DNA of 25,687 bases, taken from contig JAVBTI010000119.1 of assembly GCA_031556255.1 (NCBI GenBank), positions 1 through 25,687 of the forward strand, written 5' to 3'. The DNA is from JAIRQX01 sp031556255 (GTDB lineage Bacteria; Chrysiogenota; Deferribacteres; Deferribacterales; JAISNW01). Shown here piece after piece: positions 12,480 to 20,947 of the stretch. The notes beneath the pieces are model-generated. The model was not told where the DNA came from. It worked only from the letters and a program-made list of their open reading frames with translations, and made no database searches. Position 1 is the first letter of the stretch. The number at the start of each line of letters is the position of its first letter. The position numbers and the translations under genes are program-made.

Positions 12480-14555
12480 ATGAAACTCAGTTTGCAAAAG
12501 AAGCTGTTTCTGATCAGTGCTGTTCCGCTTATCATTATTTTTATCGGTATATTGATTTTAACCCAGTATTTTGTCCGTAACAGTCTTATAAGTGATGCCA
12601 TCTCACTGTCGCAGGAGATCGCGGAAAAAAATGCTGTGGTGATCAAAGAGACTATGGATAAACTGCTCACCGCCACATATAACATATCTGAAGATGTGGG
12701 GTCGCTTTCGAAAAAGGGCGTCAAAAGGGATGTGGCATATGAGCTTATGTACAGTAATATAAGCCGGAACGGTTTTTTCGGCGGCGGACTGGTTCTGCTT
12801 AAAAACGCTATTGAACGTGACGCCGATTATATCAACGCGCCGTACCATACCGAAACAGGGCAGTTTTATCCTTACATCAGCCAGGATATGGCAACCGGCA
12901 TCTATGATGAGAACTTCCTCGACAAGTACGAAAACGAGCTCTGGTACATAGATGTTATGCAGGATAAGAAGCAATCCATAACGGAACCGTTTATTCTGGA
13001 TATTGCGAATAATACCGTGGCGGACAGCGCCACACCGGAGGAGATAGAAAAAGGGCTTAAACTGCCCGTGGTCACCATGGCATCCCCCATTATGAAAGAC
13101 AGCGCCGTTATCGGCGCGTCGATAGTGGATTTGCAGATAAGCCGCTTTGAGCCTATTCTGAAAGACGTTAAACCTTTTGGAACCGGAAACGCTGTCCTTT
13201 TTAGCGGTGAAGGCACGATTATCTATGCCGCCGCGCCCGCCCTGATAAGCCAAAATGTTTCACAGATTAGCGGTAAATCCGATTTTGACGGTAAAAAAAT
13301 TGTTGACTCCATAAAAAACAACGAAAAGCTCACTTTTTACTGGCAGGACCCGCAATCGGGCGAAAAAATGTACAGCGTAATGCTGCCGGTGAAGTTCAGC
13401 GGTACGGATATTACATGGGGGCTTCTGATATCCATGATTATGGACGACGCATATAAGGCGGTCGGTCTGCCGCGCATTCAGATGATAGCATGGTCGATGC
13501 TGGGCCTTATCGTCCTAATTGTCCTGCTTACCCTGTTTTTTATCCGCAAATCAATAGTGAAGTATCTTCACGACTTTATGAGCGCCTTTAAGGATATAAC
13601 CGAAGGGGAAGGGGATCTCACCAAAACCATCAATATAAAGACCGGTGATGAGTTTGAAACTCTGGCGGATTACCTGAACAGATTTCTGTTCAGCCTGCGT
13701 GAAATAATAGTTGAAATAAAAAGCCAGGCATATGAGTCGCTTGACGCGGCGAAAGAGCTGTCTGTCGCTTCCAGTGATCTTAAAAGGACTTTCACCGGCC
13801 AGAGCCTTGAAATAGAATCCGTCGCTTCCGCCGTGGAGGAGATGAGCGGCAGCGCTTCCGGCGTAGCTGATACAACAAACAGCAACAGTAATGTTGTGGA
13901 AAATGCAAGCACCACCATCAACAACGGACAGGAGGAGCTAAAAGACGCCATTGCTTCTATGGATATAATCCTGGCCAAGACTTCTTCGCTTGCGAAGACT
14001 GTTAATCAACTGGGGGAATCTTCCGGCAAAATAGGCGATATTCTCAATGTGATCAACGATATTGCCGATCAGACCAACCTGCTTGCCCTAAACGCCGCCA
14101 TTGAAGCCGCGCGCGCCGGGGATGCCGGACGCGGGTTTGCTGTTGTAGCCGACGAAGTGCGCAAGCTTGCAGAGAGGACACAAAAAGCGACACAGGAGAT
14201 CAAAAGTATAATAGTTGAACTTCAGAACGGGGCGGTTCGCGCGTCTAACGAAATGAACGACGCCGGTGGAAGTGTTAAAGACGGCGCTGACAAAACTCAT
14301 ATGGTTGAAAAAGTATTCGAACAGATAGTAAACTCAATAGCTCAGATTCAGTTAAATACTTCCGCCATATCAATAGCTGCCGGCGAACAGGCCACTGCAC
14401 TGCAGGGGGTCAGTAAAAACGCAAGGGTCATATCCACCAGTATAGAAGAGAGCACGGAAACTGTATCAAGCTTTAATAATGTTACTTCAAAACTGGCATC
14501 AAGCGCGGAGAAAACACAAAAACTGCTGGACAGATTCAAAGTGGATAAACTTTAG
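12480..14555 (+). CDS. Methyl-accepting chemotaxis protein with Cache-type sensor
   Basis: This inner-membrane chemoreceptor passes ligand signals to CheA/CheW. The 691-residue protein has TM1 at about 8-30, a periplasmic region of about 300 residues with dCache-like features (WYIDVMQDKKQSITEPFILD, then VTMASPIMKDSAVIGASIVDLQ), TM2 at about 335-357, a HAMP domain (about 358-412) and a cytoplasmic signalling coiled coil to the end. The conserved hairpin tip IADQTNLLALNAAIEAARAG begins near residue 528 and continues into GRGFAVVADEVRKLAERTQ. WYxDVxxxKKxSITEPF is the usual Cache ligand-pocket pattern, often for amino or organic acids, but the ligand cannot be named. The gene has its own upstream gap and ends before a strong terminator, so it is likely monocistronic. 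Confidence 0.95.
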   Translation: MKLSLQKKLFLISAVPLIIIFIGILILTQYFVRNSLISDAISLSQEIAEKNAVVIKETMDKLLTATYNISEDVGSLSKKGVKRDVAYELMYSNISRNGFFGGGLVLLKNAIERDADYINAPYHTETGQFYPYISQDMATGIYDENFLDKYENELWYIDVMQDKKQSITEPFILDIANNTVADSATPEEIEKGLKLPVVTMASPIMKDSAVIGASIVDLQISRFEPILKDVKPFGTGNAVLFSGEGTIIYAAAPALISQNVSQISGKSDFDGKKIVDSIKNNEKLTFYWQDPQSGEKMYSVMLPVKFSGTDITWGLLISMIMDDAYKAVGLPRIQMIAWSMLGLIVLIVLLTLFFIRKSIVKYLHDFMSAFKDITEGEGDLTKTINIKTGDEFETLADYLNRFLFSLREIIVEIKSQAYESLDAAKELSVASSDLKRTFTGQSLEIESVASAVEEMSGSASGVADTTNSNSNVVENASTTINNGQEELKDAIASMDIILAKTSSLAKTVNQLGESSGKIGDILNVINDIADQTNLLALNAAIEAARAGDAGRGFAVVADEVRKLAERTQKATQEIKSIIVELQNGAVRASNEMNDAGGSVKDGADKTHMVEKVFEQIVNSIAQIQLNTSAISIAAGEQATALQGVSKNARVISTSIEESTETVSSFNNVTSKLASSAEKTQKLLDRFKVDKL

Positions 14556-14586
14556 TTGCGATATTGTTGTTTTCCGTCATAACATA

Positions 14587-14702
14587 AAGCCCGTTTGGTC
14601 AAACCAAGCGGGTTTTTTATATATTATTGCCAGACAAGGCAATCTTTTATTGCAATTCATCTCATAATAGTTAAGATAGTAATAAATTCACCAAACGGGC
14701 TT
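14587..14702. repeat. 13-bp inverted repeat linking terminator arm and kinase leader
   Basis: AAGCCCGTTTGGT at 14587-14599 (left arm of the terminator) is the exact reverse complement of ACCAAACGGGCTT at 14690-14702, which ends 5 bases before the kinase ATG at 14708. The right arm of the terminator is a near copy of the latter (ACCAAGCGGGTTT). Three related arms thus exist, and a transcript through this gap could fold two ways, one hiding the kinase ribosome site. Confidence 0.6.
14590..14618 (+). terminator. Rho-independent terminator after chemoreceptor gene
   Basis: CCCGTTTGGT and ACCAAGCGGG pair over 10 positions (one G-T) around loop CAA, followed by TTTTTTAT. It lies 34 bases after the chemoreceptor stop codon. 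Confidence 0.88.
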
Positions 14703-14707
14703 GCATC

Positions 14708-17700
14708 ATGAAAGACACGGTCGGTAAATTTCGTTTGTTTGTGGAGGCGGTTTTCACACGTCTGGGTTTCGGCATGCGCGGCAAGCTGATCTCGCTTTTT
14801 GTTGTGATAAAGGTTGTTCCTCTTATTGTGCTCGCTGTTCTGGCGTGGCGCTATTCATGGATCCTCGGTCAGGAGCTGAAAACCCGGGTTGTTGAAATAA
14901 CGCGCAGCGCGGATAATTCGCTTACGGAGCTCGGCAATGTAGCCGTCAAGGACGCGGTAAATGCTCTGGACGAGCGGGCACGGGAAGACATTGAACGTAT
15001 GACCACCGATACGGCATTGAGAGTAGCCGGTTTTCTTTATACCCGTGACGATGATATACGCATGGTGTCCAAAATCCAACCTGATCCGGTTGATTACAGC
15101 GCTTTTATCAATAACAGACTGGGAAGGCTTGTAGTTCAGAGCAAATGGGAATTGACGCCCGACGGAAAATCCTGGCGACCGATAACAGCATTGAGGGATG
15201 AAAAGATCATCACTTCTTCAATAGAAGAAAACAACCGCAGCTTTCACTACAGGCCGCCGGATGCGTATATCTATGAAATGCGGCCTATTTATCTGGAAAT
15301 CACATTTGTTGATCTGAACGGGATGGAACGCATAAAGATTACCACATCTCCCATGATGAGCAAAGAGCTTAAAGATGTTTCAAAACGTTATAATACATTC
15401 ATACATGCCGAAACTTATTTTCCCGAACTGAAAAAGCTTAAGCCGGGGGATGTCTATGTTTCTGATGTGATCGGCGCCTATGTCGGCTCCAAAGTAATAG
15501 GTACCTATACCCCTGAAAACGCCGCCAAGGTGGGGGAAAAATTCGATCCGGAAAATTCAGCCTATGCCGGGAAGGAAAACCCTGTCGGCAAAAGGTTCCA
15601 GGGGTTGGTCCGTTGGGCCACTCCGGTTGCTGAAAACGGGAAGATCATCGGTTATGTGACACTGGCTCTTGATCATGACCATATCATGGAATTCACATCT
15701 CATACAATGCCGACATTCAGCAGATATACCGAGATTCCTGACGCGTCAGAGGGAAACTACGCGTTTATATGGGATCATAAAGGCAGGAATATAGTGCATC
15801 CGCGTCATTTTTCCATAACCGGCTATGATCCGGAAACCGGCGACCCGCAAGTCCCGTGGCTGGAAGACAGGATTTATAATGAATGGAAAGCCAGCGGGAA
15901 ACGCTATGTTGATTTTATCATGGACGTACCCACCTTTGTGGATCAGTCCGTAAAGAAAAAGCCCGCCCCTGAGCTCACAAAGCAGGGACTTGTTGGGCTG
16001 GACTGCCGCTACCTCAACAATGCCCCTCAATGCACCGGCTGGTTTGACCTGACCCAGAACGGCGGCTCCGGCTCGTTCGGGATATTGTGGAGCGGGCTTC
16101 AAAAGATTAGCACCGCGGCCGTGATTCCGTATTATTCCGGTCAATACGCCCGGTCCCCCAGAGGATTCGGTTTCGTCACCATCGGCGCCGGACTGGACGA
16201 TTTCCACCGTTCTGCCATAGAAACCGAAGCCGAACTGGGCAGGATGACAGCCGCCGCCAACGAAGAGTTGAGGGATGCTGCCGATGAAACACAGCGTATG
16301 ATTGGTAAAAATCTGATAGATACCGGCATCAGCCTTGGCATATCAACGGCAGTAATGGTTGCTATTGTTATACTCGTGGCTATCTGGCTTGCATCGCTTT
16401 TCACAAAGAACATCACAAATCTAATTAACGGCATCTCTAAATTCCGCGCCGGGGAACGGCAGTTTCGTTTTAACGCCAGGATTAAGGATGAAATAGGAGC
16501 ACTGGCGGATTCCTTCGACGAAATGGCAGACAGCCTTGTGGATAGCGTGAAAAGCACCCTTACAATAACTGATCTTGATAAAAAAATAATATATATGAAC
16601 GACTTGGGATTAGATATCGTAGGGGAAAAAGACCTTGCAGACGTTGCGGGAAAATATTACCCCGGAAATAGTATATTTCCCGCAAACACGCCCTACGATC
16701 CGATAAAATGCCTGATAGAAGGAAAAGAACCTGAAGTTTTTTTTCATAAACAGAGTGGAAGATATTTTAAGGGTGCCGCCAACTATTTTCGCGACAGAGA
16801 AGGCAAACTCTTAGGTTATATCGTGACCTCAAACGATATAACCGATATTGCCCTCGAGCAGCAGCAAACGGAACGCCAAAGGGCACTTTTAGACACAATA
16901 TTCTCATCTTCGCCGGATATTATGTGGTATAAAGGCACAGATGGTGTTTATCTTGCTGTCAACCCCAGGTTTGCGTCCGTTTTTGGCAAGAAACCCGAAG
17001 AAATAGTAGGGCGGCGGGATTCGGAAATACTGTCCCGGAGTAATATGACTAATGTGAGGAAGAACCAGATCAATCTTGCCGATTCCAAAAATTCGCGCCA
17101 GGCGGAAGATACCATAATTTTTGCTGATGGCCATACAGAAACGCTGGACTCCGTGGTGACCCCGCTTTTTAATGAAGACGGAGAGTGGATAGGGGTGTTG
17201 GGAGTTGCGCGTGACGTGTCGCGGCGGGTCGAAGTTGAAAGCAAACTCCGGGAAATTCAGATTGAACTGGAGCACGCCGTACAGGACGCCAACCGTGCCA
17301 ACCATGCCAAGAGCGAATTTCTCGCCCGCATGAGCCATGAGATACGAACTCCAATGAATGCAATTATTGGCATGACAAACATCGCAAAGCGCAAACTGGA
17401 CAAAGAAAATATACCTATCAATGAAATACGTGAGCATGTTAATCAGGTGGAAGTATCTTCCCAGCATTTGTTGGGCCTCCTGAACGACATACTTGACCTC
17501 TCCAAGATAGAGGCCGGGAAACTTGAACTGTATGAAGAGCCTTTCAATCTTCCGAAGCTGATCGACAGTGTCGTCACCCTTATTAACCAGAGATGTCTGG
17601 ACAAAAGTATTATTTTTGAAGTATCCGCTGATGAATTTGAAAAGGGCGATTTCGTGTCCGACCCTTTGAAATTGCGTCAGGTACTTATTAATCTTCTCGG

Positions 17701-18451
17701 CAATGCCGTTAAATTTACCCCGGAGCATGGCAAGGTCACTTTTACCGCCAGGTTGCTGGAAAAAAGCGACGATATGTCACTGATCTCGTTTTGTGTAAAA
17801 GATACCGGGATAGGTATTTCGGAAGATCTCCGGAAAACCCTCTTTTCCCCGTTTGAACAGGGGCTCAGTATTACGCGCCGCTATGGGGGCACCGGCCTGG
17901 GACTTTCCATCAGCCAGAGGATCGTCAGGCTAATGGGCGGGGAGATTGTTGCGGACAGCCGTGAAGGCGAAGGAAGTTCTTTTACCTTTGCCGTATGGCT
18001 TGCGGAGTCTGAGAGCAAAGTGAGGGAGACTCCGGCTGTTGATTACAAAACCGCATTAAAGGGTAAAAAAGTTCTTCTGGTAGACGATGTGGAGATCAAT
18101 AGAAAGCTGGTCATCGCCATGCTGGAAGATACCGGTATGGTTGTGGAAGAGGCTGCGGACGGACGGATCGCCGTGGATATGATGGCCGGGTCGCCTGAAA
18201 ATTATTACGATATTATCTTTATGGACGTCCAAATGCCTGTTGTGGACGGCTACCAGGCCGCAGGCATCATACGCGCCATGAGCAGAGCGGACGCAAAAAC
18301 CGTACCTATCGTAGCCATGACTGCCAACGCATTCAAGGAAGATGTTGACAAATCGCTTGCCTGCGGTATGAATGCACATCTGGCGAAGCCGTTGGAGTAT
18401 GACAAAATGGTGGATGTACTGGTAAGGTATCTTATTCCGTTTGAGTTATGA
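14708..18451 (+). CDS. Hybrid sensor histidine kinase with periplasmic sensor, HAMP, two PAS and receiver
   Basis: This large inner-membrane sensor of 1247 residues should autophosphorylate and pass phosphate to its own receiver. Order: TM1 (about 26-48); a periplasmic sensor of nearly 490 residues; TM2 (about 540-563); HAMP (about 565-615); PAS 1 (about 618-720, TLTITDLDKKIIYMND); PAS 2 (about 725-850, SSSPDIMWYKGTDGVYLAVN); HisKA with SHEIRTPMNAIIGM and phospho-acceptor H877; HATPase with LRQVLINLLGNAVKFTP, DTGIGI and GGTGLGLSIS; receiver (about 1118-1240) with VDD, phospho-acceptor D1173 in FMDVQMP, and terminal AKP. The periplasmic part has only two cysteines (C433, C442) in DCRYLNNAPQC, so a disulfide is likely. 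There is no Hpt domain; a partner phosphotransfer protein should exist elsewhere. The ribosome site is weak and lies in a repeat. Confidence 0.93.
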   Translation: MKDTVGKFRLFVEAVFTRLGFGMRGKLISLFVVIKVVPLIVLAVLAWRYSWILGQELKTRVVEITRSADNSLTELGNVAVKDAVNALDERAREDIERMTTDTALRVAGFLYTRDDDIRMVSKIQPDPVDYSAFINNRLGRLVVQSKWELTPDGKSWRPITALRDEKIITSSIEENNRSFHYRPPDAYIYEMRPIYLEITFVDLNGMERIKITTSPMMSKELKDVSKRYNTFIHAETYFPELKKLKPGDVYVSDVIGAYVGSKVIGTYTPENAAKVGEKFDPENSAYAGKENPVGKRFQGLVRWATPVAENGKIIGYVTLALDHDHIMEFTSHTMPTFSRYTEIPDASEGNYAFIWDHKGRNIVHPRHFSITGYDPETGDPQVPWLEDRIYNEWKASGKRYVDFIMDVPTFVDQSVKKKPAPELTKQGLVGLDCRYLNNAPQCTGWFDLTQNGGSGSFGILWSGLQKISTAAVIPYYSGQYARSPRGFGFVTIGAGLDDFHRSAIETEAELGRMTAAANEELRDAADETQRMIGKNLIDTGISLGISTAVMVAIVILVAIWLASLFTKNITNLINGISKFRAGERQFRFNARIKDEIGALADSFDEMADSLVDSVKSTLTITDLDKKIIYMNDLGLDIVGEKDLADVAGKYYPGNSIFPANTPYDPIKCLIEGKEPEVFFHKQSGRYFKGAANYFRDREGKLLGYIVTSNDITDIALEQQQTERQRALLDTIFSSSPDIMWYKGTDGVYLAVNPRFASVFGKKPEEIVGRRDSEILSRSNMTNVRKNQINLADSKNSRQAEDTIIFADGHTETLDSVVTPLFNEDGEWIGVLGVARDVSRRVEVESKLREIQIELEHAVQDANRANHAKSEFLARMSHEIRTPMNAIIGMTNIAKRKLDKENIPINEIREHVNQVEVSSQHLLGLLNDILDLSKIEAGKLELYEEPFNLPKLIDSVVTLINQRCLDKSIIFEVSADEFEKGDFVSDPLKLRQVLINLLGNAVKFTPEHGKVTFTARLLEKSDDMSLISFCVKDTGIGISEDLRKTLFSPFEQGLSITRRYGGTGLGLSISQRIVRLMGGEIVADSREGEGSSFTFAVWLAESESKVRETPAVDYKTALKGKKVLLVDDVEINRKLVIAMLEDTGMVVEEAADGRIAVDMMAGSPENYYDIIFMDVQMPVVDGYQAAGIIRAMSRADAKTVPIVAMTANAFKEDVDKSLACGMNAHLAKPLEYDKMVDVLVRYLIPFEL

Positions 18452-18488
18452 TTACGGCTTTATGAGACAAGGATCCTGAAAAGGGAGA

Positions 18489-18941
18489 CTATATCAGCCC
18501 GTCAAATCCCCAGCGGCAGGCCAAATGGTAAACGGCTACTGCGGCGCTGGAAGAAATGTTCAACGACCGTATTCCTTCAATCATAGGTATGCGGTACAAC
18601 ATTTCCGGGTATTTTTTGTATATAATGCCGGGCAGGCCGCTGCTTTCGCAACCGAAGACAAGGGTATCCGTGTTATCCGGCATCGCTGTATATAGTTGCG
18701 AGCCTTTGGTGCTGATAAAGGCAAAACTGTCATTGATCATGGGATAGAACTCAGTTAATGTGGGGATACGGCGCACTTCCACTTTATCCCAGTAATCCAT
18801 TCCCGCCCGTTTTGTATGTTTATCCGACAGAGAAAACCCAAGCCTGCCCACAAGCCACAGTTCCGCCCCCACAGCGGAGGCAAGCCGGGCGATATTGCCG
18901 GTGTTCTGGGGGATTTCTGGCTCCAGAAGAACGATATGCAT
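18489..18941 (-). CDS. trmL: tRNA (cytidine/uridine-34-2'-O)-methyltransferase
   Basis: TrmL methylates the ribose of the wobble base 34 in tRNA-Leu isoacceptors, using S-adenosylmethionine. The product is 150 residues, the usual single-domain SPOUT size. The three motifs of this SpoU group are clear: EPEIPQNTGNIARL (8-21), DTLVFGCESSGLP (92-104) and IPMIEGIRSLNISSSAAVAVYHL at the C-terminus; the latter two form the knotted cofactor pocket. The start at 18941 is 3 bases after the stop of the upstream 112-aa gene, so the pair is likely coupled. It converges on the hybrid kinase gene with only 37 bases between stops, and no clear terminator lies there. The target tRNA is assumed from the family. 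Confidence 0.94.
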   Translation of the reverse strand: MHIVLLEPEIPQNTGNIARLASAVGAELWLVGRLGFSLSDKHTKRAGMDYWDKVEVRRIPTLTEFYPMINDSFAFISTKGSQLYTAMPDNTDTLVFGCESSGLPGIIYKKYPEMLYRIPMIEGIRSLNISSSAAVAVYHLACRWGFDGLI

Positions 18942-18944
18942 TAA

Positions 18945-19283
18945 TTACATCAACTGTTTCAACAATTTTACCATATTAGCCTGGTTTGCAGGAGGAGTGG
19001 TATTCCGGTATAAAATATCATCCTGAAGTGCCTCCAGCGCAGTCATAACAGATACGGGGCTGGGCACTCCGTCTTTCGGCAGTTCCGCGCGTATAATCCC
19101 GGCCAATTCATTCTTAATGCTGCGATACGTTGAAAAGTTGGAATAACCGTTATCCCGTGGGATGGCGTGTTCAAAATGGTCTTCTTCGTCCTCTTCGGGT
19201 TCCGTCTGTACCTGTTTCACGGGCAGGGCATCTGTGGTTTCAGACAGATTGTAGGTTCCGTTTAAAGATAATGTTATTTCCAT
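18945..19283 (-). CDS. Uncharacterised 112-aa protein upstream of trmL
   Basis: I do not recognise this protein. It begins MEITLSLNGTYNLSE after a good GAGGTG ribosome site and has no signal peptide or membrane segment, so it is likely cytoplasmic. Residues about 27-38 are very acidic (EPEEDEEDHFEH), and the rest looks helical (YRSIKNELAGIIRAELP, then VMTALEALQDDILYRN and ANMVKLLKQLM). There are no cysteines. It ends 3 bases before trmL and begins 50 bases after the end of the small secreted-protein gene at 19334-19780. Codon use looks like that of its neighbours and nothing suggests transfer. Gene status is supported by the ribosome site and tight spacing, not by a known family. Confidence 0.72.
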   Translation of the reverse strand: MEITLSLNGTYNLSETTDALPVKQVQTEPEEDEEDHFEHAIPRDNGYSNFSTYRSIKNELAGIIRAELPKDGVPSPVSVMTALEALQDDILYRNTTPPANQANMVKLLKQLM

Positions 19284-19333
19284 CGTACACCTCGCTGAAA
19301 ATACTCAAGCAAGATGTATGCCAGAATTATGAG

Positions 19334-19780
19334 TTATTCTTTGCCTGACAGATCTTTATCTATTGACTCCAGCGCTTTTTTGATGTCAACGCGCCGCATG
19401 TTGATGAGATCTTTTTCAGCCGGTGTGGGAATGAGCGATTTAGGCATCATGGCGAACACTTCTTCCCTTGATTTTTCGTCTTTTACTTCCGACAGCACCT
19501 GATATGCCATGGGTACTTTGGCGAGAATGTACCTGTAACGCGTTAATGTAAGTCCGGTTTTATCAGACACAATCTGTGCGGCTTTATCGGCGGGTGCTGT
19601 CGCCAGTTCAGCGGGCAGGCCGGGATTGTTGATGAAGATGTTTATATCCTTTTCAGTGAGCGGAGGCTGATCAGCATAAGCATTTTCGCTGAGAGTATAG
19701 GGGGGTGTATTTATCTGCGCCGGGGCTATGAGCGGCGGCAGCAGTATGTAGACTAATACAAATAACAGTACCCGTCTCAT
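19334..19780 (-). CDS. Small secreted protein, unknown function
   Basis: I start it at 19780, where GGAGGT stands 6 bases before ATG and the sequence opens with a Sec signal (MRRVLLFVLVYILLPPLIAPAQ). The frame is open upstream to 19921, but those residues have no ribosome site and would bury the signal. The 148-residue product has a mature part of about 125 residues without cysteines, mostly helical: TEKDINIFINNPGLPAELATAP, then TGLTLTRYRYILAKVPMAYQVL, and a charged C-terminal helix (AEKDLINMRRVDIKKALESIDKDL). It should be periplasmic. I do not recognise the family. It heads a likely operon with the 112-aa gene and trmL, divergent from the acuI-like gene, and a 15-bp palindrome lies just upstream of its ribosome site. 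Confidence 0.75.
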   Translation of the reverse strand: MRRVLLFVLVYILLPPLIAPAQINTPPYTLSENAYADQPPLTEKDINIFINNPGLPAELATAPADKAAQIVSDKTGLTLTRYRYILAKVPMAYQVLSEVKDEKSREEVFAMMPKSLIPTPAEKDLINMRRVDIKKALESIDKDLSGKE

Positions 19781-19798
19781 ATCTACCTCCATCAATAT

Positions 19799-19813
19799 CA
19801 TATTAATAATATG
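19799..19813. promoter_or_regulatory. 15-bp palindrome in divergent region before the secreted-protein gene
   Basis: CATATTA and TAATATG are perfect 7-bp arms around one central base. The site lies 19 bases before the minus-strand start at 19780, inside an AT-rich divergent gap (19781-19954), where a regulator could affect that operon. Confidence 0.3.
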
Positions 19814-19905
19814 TTTTTTATAAGTAAAGTAAATCCTGCATCTATTTAAAAAATTCGTCAGATTGTATCTAAAAGCAAATATATTACGATTCTCCGCTTT
19901 TATAC

Positions 19906-19933
19906 TTGAAAAAGTCATCAAATTTGATATTCT
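19906..19933 (+). promoter_or_regulatory. Promoter of acuI-like gene with palindrome in spacer
   Basis: TTGAAA (19906-19911) and TATTCT (19928-19933) stand 16 bases apart. The spacer holds a perfect 12-bp palindrome ATCAAATTTGAT (19917-19928), well placed for a repressor. Transcription would begin near 19940, next to the AGGAG ribosome site, so the leader would be short. Confidence 0.5.
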
Positions 19934-19954
19934 ATGATGTTCAGGAGTTAATAA

Positions 19955-20947
19955 ATGAATGTATATCGTGCGGTCGTAGCCCAGCAGGATCAGTCAAAAA
20001 AAACGTATTATGAACAGGTTACTCTAAATGTGAACGACCTGCCGGCTGGCGATCTCCTCATAAAAGTAAGGTATACCGCTCTGAACTATTCAGACGCACT
20101 TGTGCTTTCGGGCGGGGAAGAAAGTATCGGCTACCCCCTGGTTCCCGGGGTGGACGCCGCAGGAACGGTTGTATCCTCTAAAGTTTCTTATTTCCAGGAA
20201 GGAGACGAGGTGTTGGTAACCGGTTTTGATCTTGGGCTGAAAATCCCGGGCGGGTTTGGCGGCTATATATCGGTTCCCGCTGACTGGGCATTGCCCGTGC
20301 CCATAGGTTATGACTTAAAATCGTGCATGATTCTGGGAAGCGCCGGAGTCGCCGCCGGAATAGGCTCGATGGATTTGGCCAACACCGGCCTTGCCCCTGA
20401 TAAACACAAACTGGCGGTAACCAATGCATCTTGCGATCTGGGGGCGGTAGCCGCCGCATTGCTGGCTACGCAGGGGTATAAGGTAAGCGCGTATATAGAT
20501 GATCTTAATGACAGGGATTATGTGCAAAAGCTGGGTGTTGATAATGTGTGCCCCATGTCTCAACTGGAAAATCTGAAAAACAAACAGCTTGAGACGCCGC
20601 TGTATGACGGTGCTTTTGACACCGCGGGCGGCAATGCTCTTTCATCGCTGCTTAAAATAATGAACCCTAATTCAACGGTAGTTGTGGCTGGAGGGCAAAG
20701 CAGCATGTCGCTGAACACATCTCTTATGCCGTTTTTATACAGAGGGGTGAATCTGATTGGCGTCAACGCTCTCTCGTGTTCTTTAAAAATAAAAAGAACC
20801 GCGTGGCAGAGGCTGTCAAGCGACTGGCGCATACCGCAGCTTGAATGGCTCTGCACGGAGATTTCGTTTGACGAATTGCCTGATTATGTGCCGCTGCTGC
20901 TTCGCGGAAAAGTGAAAGGGCGAATTATTATAAATCATTCCCTTTAA
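19955..20947 (+). CDS. AcuI/YhdH-like medium-chain oxidoreductase
   Basis: The 330-residue protein belongs to the zinc-free medium-chain dehydrogenase/reductase superfamily, closest by pattern to AcuI/YhdH enoyl-thioester or quinone reductases, which use NADPH. Family hallmarks are LLIKVRYTALNYSDALVLSG, GYPLVPGVDAAGTVV, GDEVLVTGFDLG, GGFGGYISVPADW and a C-terminal LLRGKVKGRIIIN. The usual dinucleotide motif TGASGGVG is replaced by TNASCDLG at 156-163, so cofactor binding may be altered. No zinc ligands are seen, as expected. The product could reduce an acryloyl-CoA-like thioester, but substrate is not certain. AGGAG precedes ATG. It is monocistronic and its stop overlaps that of the convergent GT39 gene by 4 bases. 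Confidence 0.82.
   Translation: MNVYRAVVAQQDQSKKTYYEQVTLNVNDLPAGDLLIKVRYTALNYSDALVLSGGEESIGYPLVPGVDAAGTVVSSKVSYFQEGDEVLVTGFDLGLKIPGGFGGYISVPADWALPVPIGYDLKSCMILGSAGVAAGIGSMDLANTGLAPDKHKLAVTNASCDLGAVAAALLATQGYKVSAYIDDLNDRDYVQKLGVDNVCPMSQLENLKNKQLETPLYDGAFDTAGGNALSSLLKIMNPNSTVVVAGGQSSMSLNTSLMPFLYRGVNLIGVNALSCSLKIKRTAWQRLSSDWRIPQLEWLCTEISFDELPDYVPLLLRGKVKGRIIINHSL

Noticed and set aside
12603..13253. A 216-codon open frame on the minus strand
   Set aside because: It mirrors the sensor domain of the chemoreceptor gene; no supporting signal.
16904..17728. A 274-codon open frame on the minus strand
   Set aside because: It lies antisense to the kinase PAS, HisKA and HATPase domains, which are unmistakable on the plus strand; no family resemblance or ribosome site was seen.
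19303..19309. A second ACTCAAG resembling a HAIR half-site
   Set aside because: No CTTGAGT-like half lies 7 bases away on the left, and it falls just downstream of a secreted-protein gene rather than on a promoter.
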